Assembly (NCBI GenBank): GCA_013146195.2
Contig: CM028378.1
Location: 37,162,182 to 37,226,181, forward strand
Length of the DNA: 64,000 nt
Direction: 5' to 3'
Source of the DNA: Codonopsis lanceolata
Lineage: Eukaryota; Streptophyta; Magnoliopsida; Asterales; Campanulaceae
A program made the position numbers and the translations under genes. Positions within the stretch are counted from its first letter, which is position 1; every line of letters starts with the position of its first letter. This document shows, piece by piece, positions 21,423-33,126 of this stretch. The notes below the pieces were generated by a model. That model worked only from the letters and a program-made list of their open reading frames with translations. It did no database searches and was not told where the DNA came from.

Positions 21423-22285
21423 TGTTTTTTCTTCATTTCGAATAACTGTATTCTTAGCGCAAACCGGAGATTCGTTGACCTATCAAGAGGTTTTGGTTGA
21501 AGTCGGGAGAGACTCAGAGATACCGAATAAATCACTTACAGGCGTTGCTTATGATGTTTTTCTTCATCCAATCATGAGAACAATGTTTTTCTTCATTCCG
21601 AACAGCTGTATTCTTAGCGCAAGCCAGAGATTCGTCGATTTAGCAAGAGGTTTGTGTTGAAGTCGGGAGAGAGACTCAGAGATGCCAAAAAAATCACTTG
21701 CAGGCATTGCCTATGATGTAGGCATTGTTTCCTATGATGCGGGTATCGTTGCCTTTGATATATATGGGCGTCATTGCCATGATCTTTGTTAGGAAATTGA
21801 CCGAAACATGTAATGTAGGAAATAAATCAGTCATGTAAAATATTTTTCCACCTGCATCCTAGAGCAAACCCATCGGCCATTGCTTTGATATATTTGTAAG
21901 TGTAACCAAATGCAAGTCACTCAAGCATGCATTGAGTTGCAAAATTTTTGGAGTGAGATTGTTGATCTTTTTTTAGAAAAATAATATGCGTATAAAGGGA
22001 AAGGAATTCCAACTCCCATTTATGTTTCTACTGGAACGATTGTTTTCATTTACAAAAGAGTATTGCCATTGAAAGGATAAGCAAAACTTTCATGCAAATC
22101 CAATTTGGGTGTCGTTACCTATGATGTGGGTATCATTGCCTCCAAGTTATAAAATTTTTGAAGTGAGATTGATGACCGTTTTTTAGAGAAATAGCATTAT
22201 GTATAAAAGGAAAGGAATTCCAACTCTCATTTTGCTTATGCTAGAACGATTGCTTTCATTTACAAAAGAGTATTGTACCAAGAAG
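21423..22285. repeat. Two pairs of interspersed direct repeats
   Basis: Pair A: about 130 bp at 21425-21560 and again 160 bp later, marked by CTGTATTCTTAGCGCAA and GAAGTCGGGAGAGA. Pair B: about 115 bp at 21950-22070 and again 211 bp later, marked by GGAAAGGAATTCCAACTC and CATTTACAAAAGAGTATTG. GATGTGGGTATC-type phrases between them resemble the repeat at the start of the window. The open frame 21394-21660 runs through pair A and shows no domain. Confidence 0.7.
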
Positions 22286-22759
22286 AGAGAGAAAAGAATG
22301 AGGGAAGAATGAGGTCACGAGGGGAAGAAAGAGAAAAAAAAATGCGGGAAGAATGAGAGGAAGAAAGAGAAAAATGTTAAAAGCACCCATCACCATCAAT
22401 CATATGGCATTTTCTTTGGACCGATGCACAATTTTTTGCTTTGAAAGCATTGCGATTCCCAAATTTGAGATGAGATTTTTGCATTATGATGCTCAAAATT
22501 TTGAGCGATACCCAAATTTGGGCAGGGGTTGGTCCGCCCGGCTTTCCTTCATTAAGGGTATCTTCATTATTTTCCCTTCAAAAATATACTGTAGCGGTTT
22601 AAGACAAATATAAAAAACTTTTCCGGTTATAATTTCACTACAGTGTACCGACCCGAAAATCACCCTAAATTTTATATGAGCCCGGTGGACTCGATTCAAA
22701 TAACCTTTTTTTTAAAAGGTTGGAGGGGACATAAACCTTACCTCAACCCTTACTTTTTC

Positions 22760-23000
22760 TTATTTTAATGCCTTAAACACTCAACCTCTCGGTTGAGAGT
22801 AGTGATGTACCAGGGTGCTTCTGGTAGAGTTTGAACATTCGACATCTTCGCTAAGATAAGCGAGCAGCTAAATGGGACATTTGGGTAAGGCTTGAACACC
22901 CGATCTTTCTATTGAAAGCTGTAAAATCCAAGATGTCTCTAGTGGGACTTGAACACCTGACTTCTCCGTTAGGAGAAGTGAATAGTTTCGGTTGAACTAG
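22760..23000 (-). repeat. Array of four tRNA-derived anticodon-arm/box B modules
   Basis: On the minus strand, four modules repeat at 57-61 bp intervals. Each has a short hairpin (for example CTTCTCC-TAAC-GGAGAAG, CTTTC-AATA-GAAAG, CGCT-TATCTT-AGCG, CTCTC-AACC-GAGAG) followed by a box B-like GTGTTCAAG-type element (plus-strand TTGAAC at 22831, 22892 and 22949, and TTAAAC at 22773). Only the first module in RNA sense is preceded by a box A-like stretch (TAGTTCAACCG, near 22993-23003). This looks like a multimeric tRNA-derived retroposon or a tandem expansion of one. No TSD or A-tail is resolved. Genuine tRNA genes are excluded by the missing D arms and acceptor stems. Confidence 0.6.
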
Positions 23001-23192
23001 AGCTCGTTGGTGATTCTTATCTTTTAACTAAAATTAGATAAGTTAACTTTTTAGTCATTTTAGTAGCACATGTGCATTAAAACCTTAATATCCACTTATA
23101 ACATTAAAAGCCCCGCCAAAAATAATGTGTCAAAATTGAAATTAGTAAACCTTATAAAGTAAAATAATTGACACTTAATGACAAAGATGAAT

Positions 23193-23300
<108 letters not shown>

Positions 23301-23479
23301 AGAGTATAATACCCTACCGGTGTTTATTTTTCACTCCTTGTCGTGTGTTATCTTTAAGGGATATGAATTGTTATTACCTTTCTAGTATATTTGGTAGGTT
23401 GTTTGGTTATTGACTTGTTTAGGGATTCACTTATGGCAATCACTAACTTATAGGAATTAGATATCTATTTCCAATATAT

Positions 23480-25095
23480 ATTTTTTTTGGGAAACAGGGG
23501 CGGCACCCTGCTAGATTTTATTAATAGAAAAAAAGATTACAAACTTGAGGGGGACAATCAGCCTTACCCTTATTACGGGGGGACAAAGGAGCCTAACCTC
23601 GAAAAGGAAATAATTTAAAGTACAAAGGGGACTAAGAAATTCTAACATGAGAAGTACCAAGTCTGTCTAAAATAATGTTTCCTCTAACAAATGAGGGCAA
23701 AGCACTAAGAGAGGAAAATTCATAATCAACACCAGAGTCAATGGAAAAATTGGCAAGACCATCCGCAACAGAATTGGCTTCCCGGAAGCAGTGGCTGAAA
23801 GAAAGCAAACAATCTCGTTGCATGGAGAGAAGAGCTCGAACATAATAATGGAGAGACCAAGGATAATGATGTCCTTTAGTAAGCCAGTGATAAATGGTCT
23901 TAGAATCAATCTCAACTGTCACATGACTGAGCCCATGAGAATGAATCCAACAAACTCCTTGGAAAACGGGCTTTTATTTCCGCCTATGTGTTTGTAGCAT
24001 GGCCAAAAAAGGAAGCATATGCATAGATCGCCCTTCCAGCAGAATCTCTGATAATACCACCTCCCCCACTGATCCCCGGGTTTCCCCGACAAGCACCATC
24101 AGAATTAAGTTTGAGAGAATCACCAAGGGGCTTGGACCAAGAAACAGCATGAACTTTGACTATCCTTTTAGAAGCAAAAGAAATAGGGATACCAGAAATG
24201 CTATGCAAAACAAAATAATTTCCCCCACCCATAACAATAGAAAGATCATTAGAAATAGCATGAATGAGAGAGGATAACGAAGTTTTGGAATTATTGAAGA
24301 TGATAGCATTTCGAACCTTCCAAATATGCCAAAGGATGAGAGATTGAAGGAATTTATGAGTAGAAGAGGAAGAAGAATTCCAACCTGCCATGCATCTCTG
24401 TTAGATAGAAGCACCCATAATAGGAAGCCCATGGGATACACTAAAGGCTGACCAAACAGAAGCAGCAATATGACCAAACATAAAAAGATGATTAAAGGAT
24501 TCTGAAGTAGGTTGAGGGCAGTAGACACATTGAGAGGCTAAATGGAAACCTTTACTAAGAAGGCCTTCGTCAACAGGAAGGCGTTTTAAGAAAAGCCGCC
24601 ATAGAAATACACCAATCTTCTTTGGAAGGAGCTTATGCCAAATGAACTTAGTAGAGAGCAAAGATGGAGAAGCCGGCATGACAACCGACAAAGCCGACGA
24701 AAGAGAGAATTTTCCAGAAGATGTAGCCGTCCAGCAAGGGATATCTAACTGATCAGTTAGAGTGATACGCTGATCCTGGATGAAAGCTCGAGCAGAAGGA
24801 GGCAGAACAGAAAAAGCCGCAGTGGAGAGATTAAGCCCCGAGGGATCAAACAACTCTTTCACATGGGAAAATGAGCAATCAGGAGGGCGGGACAGCAACT
24901 GACCAGGAAGCCACTTATCGAACCAAATAGAGCAGTTACCCAGACCAATGCTCCAATGAATATAAGGCTCGGCAATGGGCTGAATATGTTTAAGACGATG
25001 CCAAATGTGAGAGCCCTTGTGAGAGGAGAGAGTGGCATGCATCGAAGAACAGTAGCGAGCCTTAAGGAAATCAGACCATATATTATTTTCTGTAC
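23480..25095 (-). mobile_element. 5'-truncated LINE (plant L1-type non-LTR retrotransposon)
   Basis: The minus-strand coding sequence ends toward 23632 and is followed by a short 3' UTR containing AATAAAATC and an A-tract (T run at 23481-23488). That fits the 3' end of a LINE. The retained part is the C-terminal end of ORF2: the zf-RVT region and the RNase H domain. Endonuclease and RT are missing, as expected from 5' truncation at about 25095. A TSD could not be settled because both flanks are AT-rich. Confidence 0.85.
23632..25090 (-). pseudogene. LINE ORF2 remnant (zf-RVT and RNase H domains)
   Basis: Minus-strand frame 25090-24404 encodes a zf-RVT-type region, with WFDKWLPG early, then KFIWHKLLPKKIGVFLWR and a CVYCPQ...HLFMFGH zinc motif. 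An in-frame stop near 24401 is followed by the same frame to about 23984, which carries the RNase H start LNSDGACRGNPG with its GGGGIIRDSAG glycine-rich turn. A frameshift near 23950 leads to the last part (23922-23632), with TVEIDSK and the HCFREANSVADGLA end of RNase H. The catalytic-type acids (D in SDGA, E/D in VEIDSK, D in VADGLA) remain, but the frame is broken at least twice. Inactive. Confidence 0.85.
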
Positions 25096-25988
25096 GGAAT
25101 CTTCAATATAACTATTTCATAATCTTAACATTGTCTTGGTAAGTTGTTTTCTTGGGGGACAGGTTTTCTAGGATCTCTATAAAAGAAAATATCAGCCTTG
25201 GACGTTGGTGAACCAAGCATAGAATTTCAGAGAGAGTTTTGCACGAATAAATGTTGTCATGAAACCAATGAGCCATCCAATGATACATCATCAAAAGACT
25301 CATCAGTTTCATTGTTCATTGTTTTGCCATATACTCTTCGTGTTCTTTTGATTTGATGATGTATTCAAGAGTGTTTAGCATAGATTGGTTATATCTTCTC
25401 ACTTAGAAGTTTTCGTAATGATTTCCACTCTCTAAACGGTTTGTTTTCATATTATAAGCAATTGCAAACTTTTAATCTAGTAGAAGTTTTGTCCTGAGGC
25501 ATCGTCTACAAGTGTTTTATTTGTAGACATAAATTATAGCTTGGTATCACTCTGTTTGATTCTTTTATTATTTATTCTGCTGCTATTTACACTTGATGAC
25601 TCATGAAATGATGTATCATTGGATACATCATTGGTGAATGTTTTAGCAAGTGTTGTTTATTATTGAATCTTAGCTTCATATAGTATTTCATATATATATG
25701 GTAAAATTATTGTCATCATATCCTTTTTAGTATGTTCCAAAAAAATTTATCTTATTTCAAATTTTCCTTATAAGGACAACATTTTTACATTTTAATCTTA
25801 TTATTTCTTCATACTTTAATTGTGAGTCACTTACACATGAGTTTTAAAGTAAAATACACATTATATCAAGGTAAAAACTTGTGTAAAAACCTTATGGATC
25901 CCAATCTGTAAGACAAAGCTCTCAAATAGGAAGGAAAATGGAGTTGAGTTTGGTTTGGGCATGAGCAACTCATTTGGGAAAACAACGG
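25096..25988. other. Intergenic, no gene seen
   Basis: AT-rich. An inverted pair of ATGATGTATCATTGG-like phrases (near 25270-25290 and 25600-25620) brackets about 330 bp and could be part of a fold-back element, but no ends were found. Confidence 0.45.
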
Positions 25989-25996
25989 GTTATTCA

Positions 25997-26619
25997 TATG
26001 GGTGTAAGTCGGAACCACCGAACCACCGAACCAAACCAAACCAAACCAGTCGGTTTGGTTCGGTTTTGGTCGAAGACGGTTCGGTTCCGATTTCAAAATG
26101 AGAAAACCCGTGGTTCGGTTCGGTTCACGGTTTTTGGTATCGAACCAAACCAACCAATATATTTTTATTTATTTATTATATAATATATATTATATTACAT
26201 TTATTAACTATTTTGAACATTTGATTTATTCATAATATTTATATATATACGCATACTAAACCAAACAAAATTTTGATTGTTGGAGAACTATTATTTCTTC
26301 CATTGTTTGTGTTTATTTTAGAATTTGTATTGTTTTATTTATGATAATTTGTTGTTAGTAGGTTATTTCCTAATTTTGATGTTAATTCCAAATTAAAATC
26401 TTGTTTTTATTGTTATTTTTAATGTTGGTTAATTTCATTAAAAATAATTTATATAAACCACAAAACCGAACCAAACCAAACCAAACCGAGTGGTTCGGTT
26501 CGGTTCGGTTCCAAATCTTACTTGGTTCGGTTCGGTTTGAGATTTTTGGAACCACTAGGAGGCGGTTCGGTTTGTGGTTTTGGTATAAACCAAACCAAAC
26601 CGAACCACTTACACCCCTA
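25997..26619. mobile_element. Non-autonomous hAT-type element with 8-bp TSD
   Basis: Terminal inverted repeats TATGGGTGTAAGT.../...ACTTACACCCCTA are flanked by a perfect 8-bp duplication GTTATTCA (25989-25996 and 26620-26627). The subterminal regions are packed with GGTTCGGTT/AACCGAACC repeats in both orientations. 623 bp, no transposase. Confidence 0.9.
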
Positions 26620-26695
26620 GTTATTCATCAAGAAAACGAGTCAAAATGAGATAGAAAAGTGGGTTGGATGCGTGTGAATGGAGCAACCCAAACCA

Positions 26696-27480
26696 GACTC
26701 CCTTCAAACTCACGTGGTCAAAGGCATTAGAAATGGTGGAAGTTTCATTAATTGCTCTAGTGCTCCTATTGTTGTCAGGAGCGTGAGTCGCGGTCCCTGT
26801 GTATCAGGCTTTGCGATTTTGTCCTATATCAGCCTCAATTAATCTCCGTTAGCTCAATTTGTTTTGCAAATTCAACAAAACTTGACGGACTTGGATGACT
26901 TACACATTTAGAGTCTAAAAGTGACACATTTAAGGTTAAAAGGTGACACACTTATAAAGACTCCCTTCAAACTCGCGTGGTCAAAGGCATTAGAAATGGT
27001 GGAAGTTTCATTAATTGCTCTAGTGCTCCTATTGTTTTCAGGAGCGTGAGTCGCGGTCCCTGTGTACCAGGCTTTGCGATTTGGTCCTATATCAGCCTCA
27101 ATTAATCTTTGTTAGCTCAATTTGTTTTGTAAATTCAACAAAACTTTGACGGACTTGGATGACTTACACATTTAGAGTCTAAAAGTAACACATTTAAGGT
27201 TAAAAGGTGACACACTTATAAAGACTTATACATCGAGAAACTAAAAAGTGGCACGTTTAAAAACAAAAGTAAAAGATTTTCATAAATAATGATTTACACA
27301 TTGATGTACTAAAATTAACATTTAAAGACAAAAATGACACACTTTTATCATAATGACTTACACATTGAGAGATTCAAATTGACACATTTAAAGGCAAAAG
27401 TGACACACTTTCATACATAATGGTATACACATTGATGGACAAAAAATAACACATTTAAAGATAAAAGTGATACATTTTAG
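26696..27480. repeat. 263-bp tandem duplication followed by a 65-bp degenerate repeat
   Basis: A unit beginning GACTCCCTTCAAACTC at 26696 is repeated at 26959 with about ten differences. Its last part (ACACATTTAAGG...GACACACTT) continues to about 27480 as three or four looser units of roughly 60-65 bp with the phrase TTACACATTGA. Non-coding. Confidence 0.85.
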
Positions 27481-28033
27481 AGTATGTTTAGATCTCAATT
27501 TCATTACTTGGAATTGAAATTTGAGTCTCTAAAACCAATTCCGTCATTTGGGAACACAATTAAAATTTAGAATTATAATTAAATTGTAATTTCAAATGCC
27601 TTAGTTTCATAAAACTAAATAATTTAAATTCAAAATTTTGTTCCATTTTTCCTCAAGTTTATAATTTTATTTCCACTAGGCTAAACTAGATATTTGATAT
27701 ATTATTGAAAACTTATTTTAACTACACTTTAGAATTACAATTGAAGGTTTTAATGCACATGTGCTACTATAATGGAATTGTTATGATTTTAAAATCAAAT
27801 TTTATATTATTTAAATTTTATAGAATTTAAATATTTATAAAATTTAAAAAAAGATGTATCCAAATGGACCCTTCCAATAATTATGTGCATAGAGCATTAC
27901 TTTTTTAACAATTTGTTGTGACTGGGTTTCAAAATAGTATGCACTTTTTCCAAGTGATCATAATTATCTGAACTAGTTTAAACTGGGCTTGATTAAACTT
28001 CTAGCTGATGTTGGGCGTATGACTGTATGAGCC
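27481..28033. other. Intergenic, no gene seen
   Basis: AT-rich and low complexity, with AATTTAAAT-type phrases. No domain. Confidence 0.5.
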
Positions 28034-28036
28034 TAA

Positions 28037-28642
28037 GAGCATTCACAATGGTTGCTCTTCAAATTACTCTCCTATATAACATCTTATTTTCTGGTCCATT
28101 TATATTTTTTTAACATTTTAAAAAAGAATCCACTCCAACAAATATTTCTAATACAACTTTCTAAAAATCTTAAATTTCAACTAACAAACATAAGAGTATT
28201 ACAAATGCTAATGCGAATGTGAAAATAAATTAGGTATTACCTAGAATTTATACATTTTTTTGAAAAAAAAAAAAGTTTCATCAATACAGTTGTGAATATG
28301 ACGTGTCAACCAAATTTTTTCATATTGTGGATAACGATGTTAATATTTCACATTCTACTTGAAGGTGTGAATACATCTTACTCAACATTGTTTTTTTTAA
28401 AAAAAAACTCTTTTAATTTCTATTAGTTGTTCCTATATTTTTATTTTTTTATTTTTTTTTCAAATTTTATTTTAGTGGTGGGACGCATTTCACATAAGAT
28501 CAAATCTACATTCGCATTAAAGAGCTCCATTTTAATTGAATGTAAATGAAGAATTTTTTTTTGCCAAATATGATTGAGGGTGTTAATTATCAACGGTCAC
28601 ACGCCACACGGGATAAAATATACTATTGCATTGGTGATGCTC
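28037..28642. mobile_element. Tourist-like MITE (GAGCAT ends, TAA duplication)
   Basis: Starts GAGCATTCACAATGG and ends CATTGGTGATGCTC, flanked by TAA at 28034-28036 and 28643-28645. This is the PIF/Harbinger pattern. About 606 bp, longer than its relative at 49192-49581, with an internal fold-back-like stretch that may be a further insertion. Confidence 0.75.
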
Positions 28643-28645
28643 TAA

Positions 28646-29439
28646 CTACAAATATATTTTCCATCTTTTTTATTTTTTTATTTTTCCACCACAATTGGAA
28701 TAAAATAGTTTATATTTTAAATTTATATTTTAGTAATTTCAATTAGCCTTCTAAAAATATATGTCTATCAAGGGGATTTACTTTTAAAATTTATATTTTA
28801 GTAATTCTATTTCCCCACCACAATTGGAATAAATATTACTATTCAAGGTAAATAACTCTTCAAGTTAGAAGAGTTGTTTACTTGGTTTTGGAGATAGAGA
28901 CTTGGTTTGGATTCCCACCGTGGGCTTAATTAGAGCTAAAAATCTTTAAAATTGGTTTTAGAGAGTTTGTAGTTGGTGTTGTTAGGGTTGCTCTAAGACG
29001 ACGTTACAGAAAAAGATAGGTAAAATTTTGGCAAGTCCCTTTTCTAAAGTTTTAACTTAAAAATTCATCGTTATTTTTTTCAACCGTAAAATACTATTTT
29101 TCGAAATATTGTTCTGAAAATGTTATCGTCTCCTTCAATAGTTTTGACAACACACTTTGGATTCGAAAATCATCATTATTGCACAACGAAATAAGGATCG
29201 ATATGTCCAGTCATGTTGTGGGGGTCGAGGGGGCAGCGCCCCTTCGGGGAGGTTTGGGGGCAACGGCCCTAAAAGGTAAATGATTTGTTTGATTCATTAT
29301 ATACGAAAAATTAATGGATATGTGCTGGGTTGAATGATTTTTCAGTAGGACGAATGATGAGGATGAGAAGGAAGAAGAAGGTTTACGACGGAGGAGATGG
29401 AAGAATAAGGTGAAGAACATAGTCTGGTTCATTATCATT
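28646..29439. other. Intergenic, no gene seen; one GC-rich hairpin patch
   Basis: Mostly AT-rich. At 29216-29275 a sharply GC-rich patch carries GGGGGCAGCGCCCC and similar G/C inverted blocks. It may be a remnant of a mobile element, but no ends are visible. Confidence 0.45.
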
Positions 29440-29775
29440 TTATATCGCGGTGCAAAAATGAATTAATAATATTTTATGTATCGTGGTTCAAAAATTAATT
29501 TAGCGCGGTATATAAAAGTTGATACCGCGGTGCAACTTGTATTAGGCATATATATCGCGATTCAAAAATTAATTCATCGCGGTACATAAAAGTTGGTATC
29601 GCGGTGCAATTAGAATAGATAATTAAACTATTGAACCGTGGTGCAAAAATTAATGCAATAAAATTGATGAATCGTGGTGCAATAGGACTAGACAATTAAA
29701 CTATTGAACCACAGTGCAAAAATTAATGCAATAAAATTGATGAATCGTGGTTCAATAGTCAATGCACCGCATTTC
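29440..29775. repeat. Minisatellite, 73-74 bp period, CGCGGTGCAA core
   Basis: About four degenerate units carry a recurring TCGCGGTGCAA / TCGTGGTTCAA core with AAAATTAAT spacers. The TTCAAAAATTAATT phrase is offset by 74 bp (29487, 29561) and AATTAAACTATTGAACC by 73 bp (29621, 29694). Confidence 0.75.
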
Positions 29776-29779
29776 ATTT

Positions 29780-31060
29780 ATGTTTTGCGCCTCATTTTCA
29801 TTAAGGGTATCGTTGTTTTTTTGCGTCAAAAAATGTTCTTTTCCGATTGATAAAAAAACACGATTTTGGAGCGATTAGAAATTTTGAAAAATAGACCGGC
29901 CGCATTTTTTTCGAAAAAGAAAGAAGAGAAGTCCAAGTCTTTCCGCTATTTTGTTGGGCTTCACCTTAACGCCTAATTACACCAAAATAGCAACGTAAAG
30001 TTTATTGAGTGAAAATGTCATTTTTGAAATAAATATTTTTATAATACCCGCCCTTATTATAAGTAGGTCTGTCAATTAATCGGATATGTATTAGATATAT
30101 GTATATCTGATTCTAATTTGAAATCCTATATCGTCGATCCGATAATCCGATGGATCACGTGTATGTCAATTCATATATGAATTCGTTATCAGTTAACATA
30201 TCCAATTAAATATCTGATCTGATCTGAAATATAAATTTATGGATAAAAAACAATAACAATATGTAAATGAGGAAGATCAAAAAACAACATCCATATATAT
30301 TTGTGTATACTAAATATATGTATAATATGAAATATGTTATTTTTGGATGAGATCGAATCTTTAACGGAATTAGATATAGTTAAATCTTATCCAATTCATG
30401 AATAAATAAATTATCAAATTCAAATTCTGATTCAAGTTATTAAACTATTATACAATCTATATCCGAAATTTCGGATCTATTCAAACCAAAATCCGACGAA
30501 TTGAAGGGCTAAATGAGACGAGAAGACCAAGATAGCAAAAGCCTTGGACTGATTTTAGATTCAGACGAAAAAGCTGATATAAGAAGAGAGACATTAATGC
30601 GCAGGTAGGGAGAGTTGCCGGGAAAGAAGCCCTTCCGATTCTGACCCCCATACTTAATTACGGAACCTCTGAAAGAAGTCTTCTCTCTCTTAGACACGCA
30701 ACTCATCTTCTTTCGGGATTCTTTATTCTTTTTCCGGGCCTATTTGGCTTAAGGCTTATTCTGTGATCATCCATTTCTGCTTCTAAGAAAGTAGCAAATG
30801 AAGATTTCTACTCATTCACTATTGAGGTGGTGGTATCAATTTTTGGACCTTCGACTAGATAATTAAAATTGATTCTATTTAAATTGATGTCTAGTAATGT
30901 AAAAATTGATGCATCCCGATATATTTTTATAACACGCCTCGGATTCATTAAGGATATCGCTGTATTTTTACCTACAAAGTATTTTTTTTCCGATTGAAGA
31001 AAAAACACGAGATTGGAAGAGTTATAAACTATAAAAAGTGGACCGACTGTAATTATTCCT
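29780..31060. other. Diverged dispersed repeat segments; no intact gene
   Basis: Segments at about 29800-29915 and 30944-31055 share CATTAAGG-TATCG, then TTTTTCCGATTGA-GA, AAAAACACGA and a GACCG box. A weaker relative lies near 22550-22655. Between them is AT-rich DNA with GATCTGATCTGA-type phrases (30050-30490) that may be a decayed hAT-type element, and a patch at 30500-30760 of more even composition with no recognised domain. Confidence 0.5.
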
Positions 31061-31194
31061 AAAGTTAAGCAAGTCAGCCACCTTTCAACAATTTTAAACG
31101 GTTTTACTTCATAATATATTTTTAACATGAAAAAATATTTTTATGGCAAAAGGACGATTATACTATAAATAAACCGAATACGCGCACAAAGTAT

Positions 31195-31430
31195 CTATTT
31201 ATGCATCTAGTAGCACGAAATTTAATCGTGATGCGTGATTTTGAATCACGATGCATGATTTTGAATTGATGCATGATTTCAAATTGTGTAACTGTCATTT
31301 TTATTTTATAGTGAGCATCGCAATTCCATATCGATGCATGATTCCTAATTTTCTAATTGTCATTCCATTTTGTATAGATGCCTCGTGATTTAAATTGTGT
31401 ATCGCGTCGCGACTCAAATTTTATCCAATA
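31195..31430. repeat. Degenerate repeat of GATGCATGATTT
   Basis: Loose repeats of GATGC(A/G)TGATTTNNAAT occur at least five times, with a CATTTTTATTTT-like spacer twice. No coding sense. Confidence 0.6.
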
Positions 31431-32058
31431 ATCAACAAGTTAATTTTTCAAACATTTCATTAAACAGATTACAAGCATAACAACACATACGCAAATATTT
31501 ATTATATAAAATGCCTAAAGAGCCCTTGCTCATACATCCAAAGAAAATAAGAAGATAAATATATAAAGGAAGGAAATAAATTTTGGAGCTGTGGATAGAT
31601 TAAGTAATTCTCAAAGTTAAGTTTTAAATCGTGAAATACATGTCCCAACAAGATAAAGGTTAAAGTTTTAAAATTCAACTTGCAATTTTCAAATGGTCAA
31701 GACATTGGACTCGATTTCACGAGGACGGGGGACACATACAGAAAATTAAAGAAGAGAACCATATATAGATCTAGTACTATTCTTGGAATACAAAGATTCT
31801 ACGACAATTAATAATTGATTGATTTCTTGATTCACAATTATCTCCATCATGCTCCAGATGCCTATCACACTTCAATGCATAAATGGTTGCCAATCACATA
31901 TTAATGAAATTGTATTTCCATCGATCTCATCTATATTTAATTCGGCCCAATAATAATTTTAAGCATTTAAATATACATATCAGTTTAAATAATCAATAAT
32001 TCATAATAAGAATATGTGTACTCATAATTCAAAACAAATCACGTGAAAGTAGCTTACA

Positions 32059-32969
32059 TAGAGGTGACAAATGCCGTGAATGGGCGGGTATGTATGATGC
32101 CCATATGGGCAATAAGTTTAAATGGGCGGGCAATAAATGGGGATGGGCGCCCATCTACTTATTAACACAAAATTATAAAATAAATACAATAATTAAAAAA
32201 CTTCATTCTTTAACAAAAAATACGCAAAAAGAAAAAAACATTAATTTCACCAAAAAAAAAAGGAAAAATACATATGTATGTGTGCTCATCTCTTGTGTCA
32301 ATTATATATTTTTGTTGTTGTAACCCTCAATCCAATCTTCTATTTCGTGGTTAGATTTTTAATTTCACTGAAGCCCAATAGACAAACACACGAGTGTAAA
32401 ACTGACCAAAAATTAAACAAGCTAATTAAGTCACATGTACAAATCTATATGGAAGGTTCGAGCAAATAAGAATGTCGCATGTTACACTGCTCACAAAACC
32501 GCTATTAATCCATTTATAGTGTAACAAGGACGAATATTTACGGAGTCATAGAAATGAAGTAATCTGGGAGTGATGTTGGGTTTTCATTTAAAGGTACAGA
32601 GTCAATGACATTCCATGATTTGCTTTGCAATTTGGGGGTGGGGGTGGGGTTGGAAGGGCGGGTGTACAATATATATATATATATATATGGGGGTTGGAAG
32701 AGTGGGTGTACAATATAGATATATTAATTATGTTAAATGTCATTATTAATCTTAAGTATTTTATAATTATGTATCAAATTGATAAAACAAAATTAGAAGA
32801 TGAAGAGAATAAGTTTTAGTATGGATGCCCAAGTGGGCGCCGATTTAGCCTATCATAATTAATGTGCCCAAGTAGTCATGCCCACTTAAAATTTTGGGTA
32901 TGCCCATACCCATTATTTCTTGGGCGGTTTGGTCGGACAAATGGGCGCGGGCAAAAATTCTCACCTCTA
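32059..32969. mobile_element. Non-autonomous hAT-type element in the outer LTR
   Basis: Ends TAGAGGTGACAA.../...TTCTCACCTCTA, with an 8-bp flanking duplication that has diverged at two sites (AGCTTACA 32051-32058, AGCCTATA 32970-32977). Subterminal GGGCGGGC and GCCCAT motifs repeat in both orientations. The uninterrupted 5' LTR gives the empty-site sequence. An internal 50-bp duplication with (TA)n lies near 32636-32720. Confidence 0.85.
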
Positions 32970-33126
32970 AGCCTATAGTACGTGTACGTCAATTCTACAT
33001 ACAAAGGGAAGGGGATGATAATTTACTTCTTCCGAAAAATATCGGTAAAAACACTTAATTTTTTAGTACAAATGTAGCCATCAATATGTACATAACCCCT
33101 GCGGAGTCGAAATTAAAAATGAGTAA

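Noticed and set aside
29440..29775. CRISPR-like regular repeats
   Set aside because: This is a plant nuclear minisatellite with degenerate, directly adjoining units, and there are no cas genes.
30500..30760. Possible organelle-derived segment
   Set aside because: Composition and phrases such as GCCGGGAAAGAAGCCC only suggest it. No organellar gene is recognisable, and a search would be needed.
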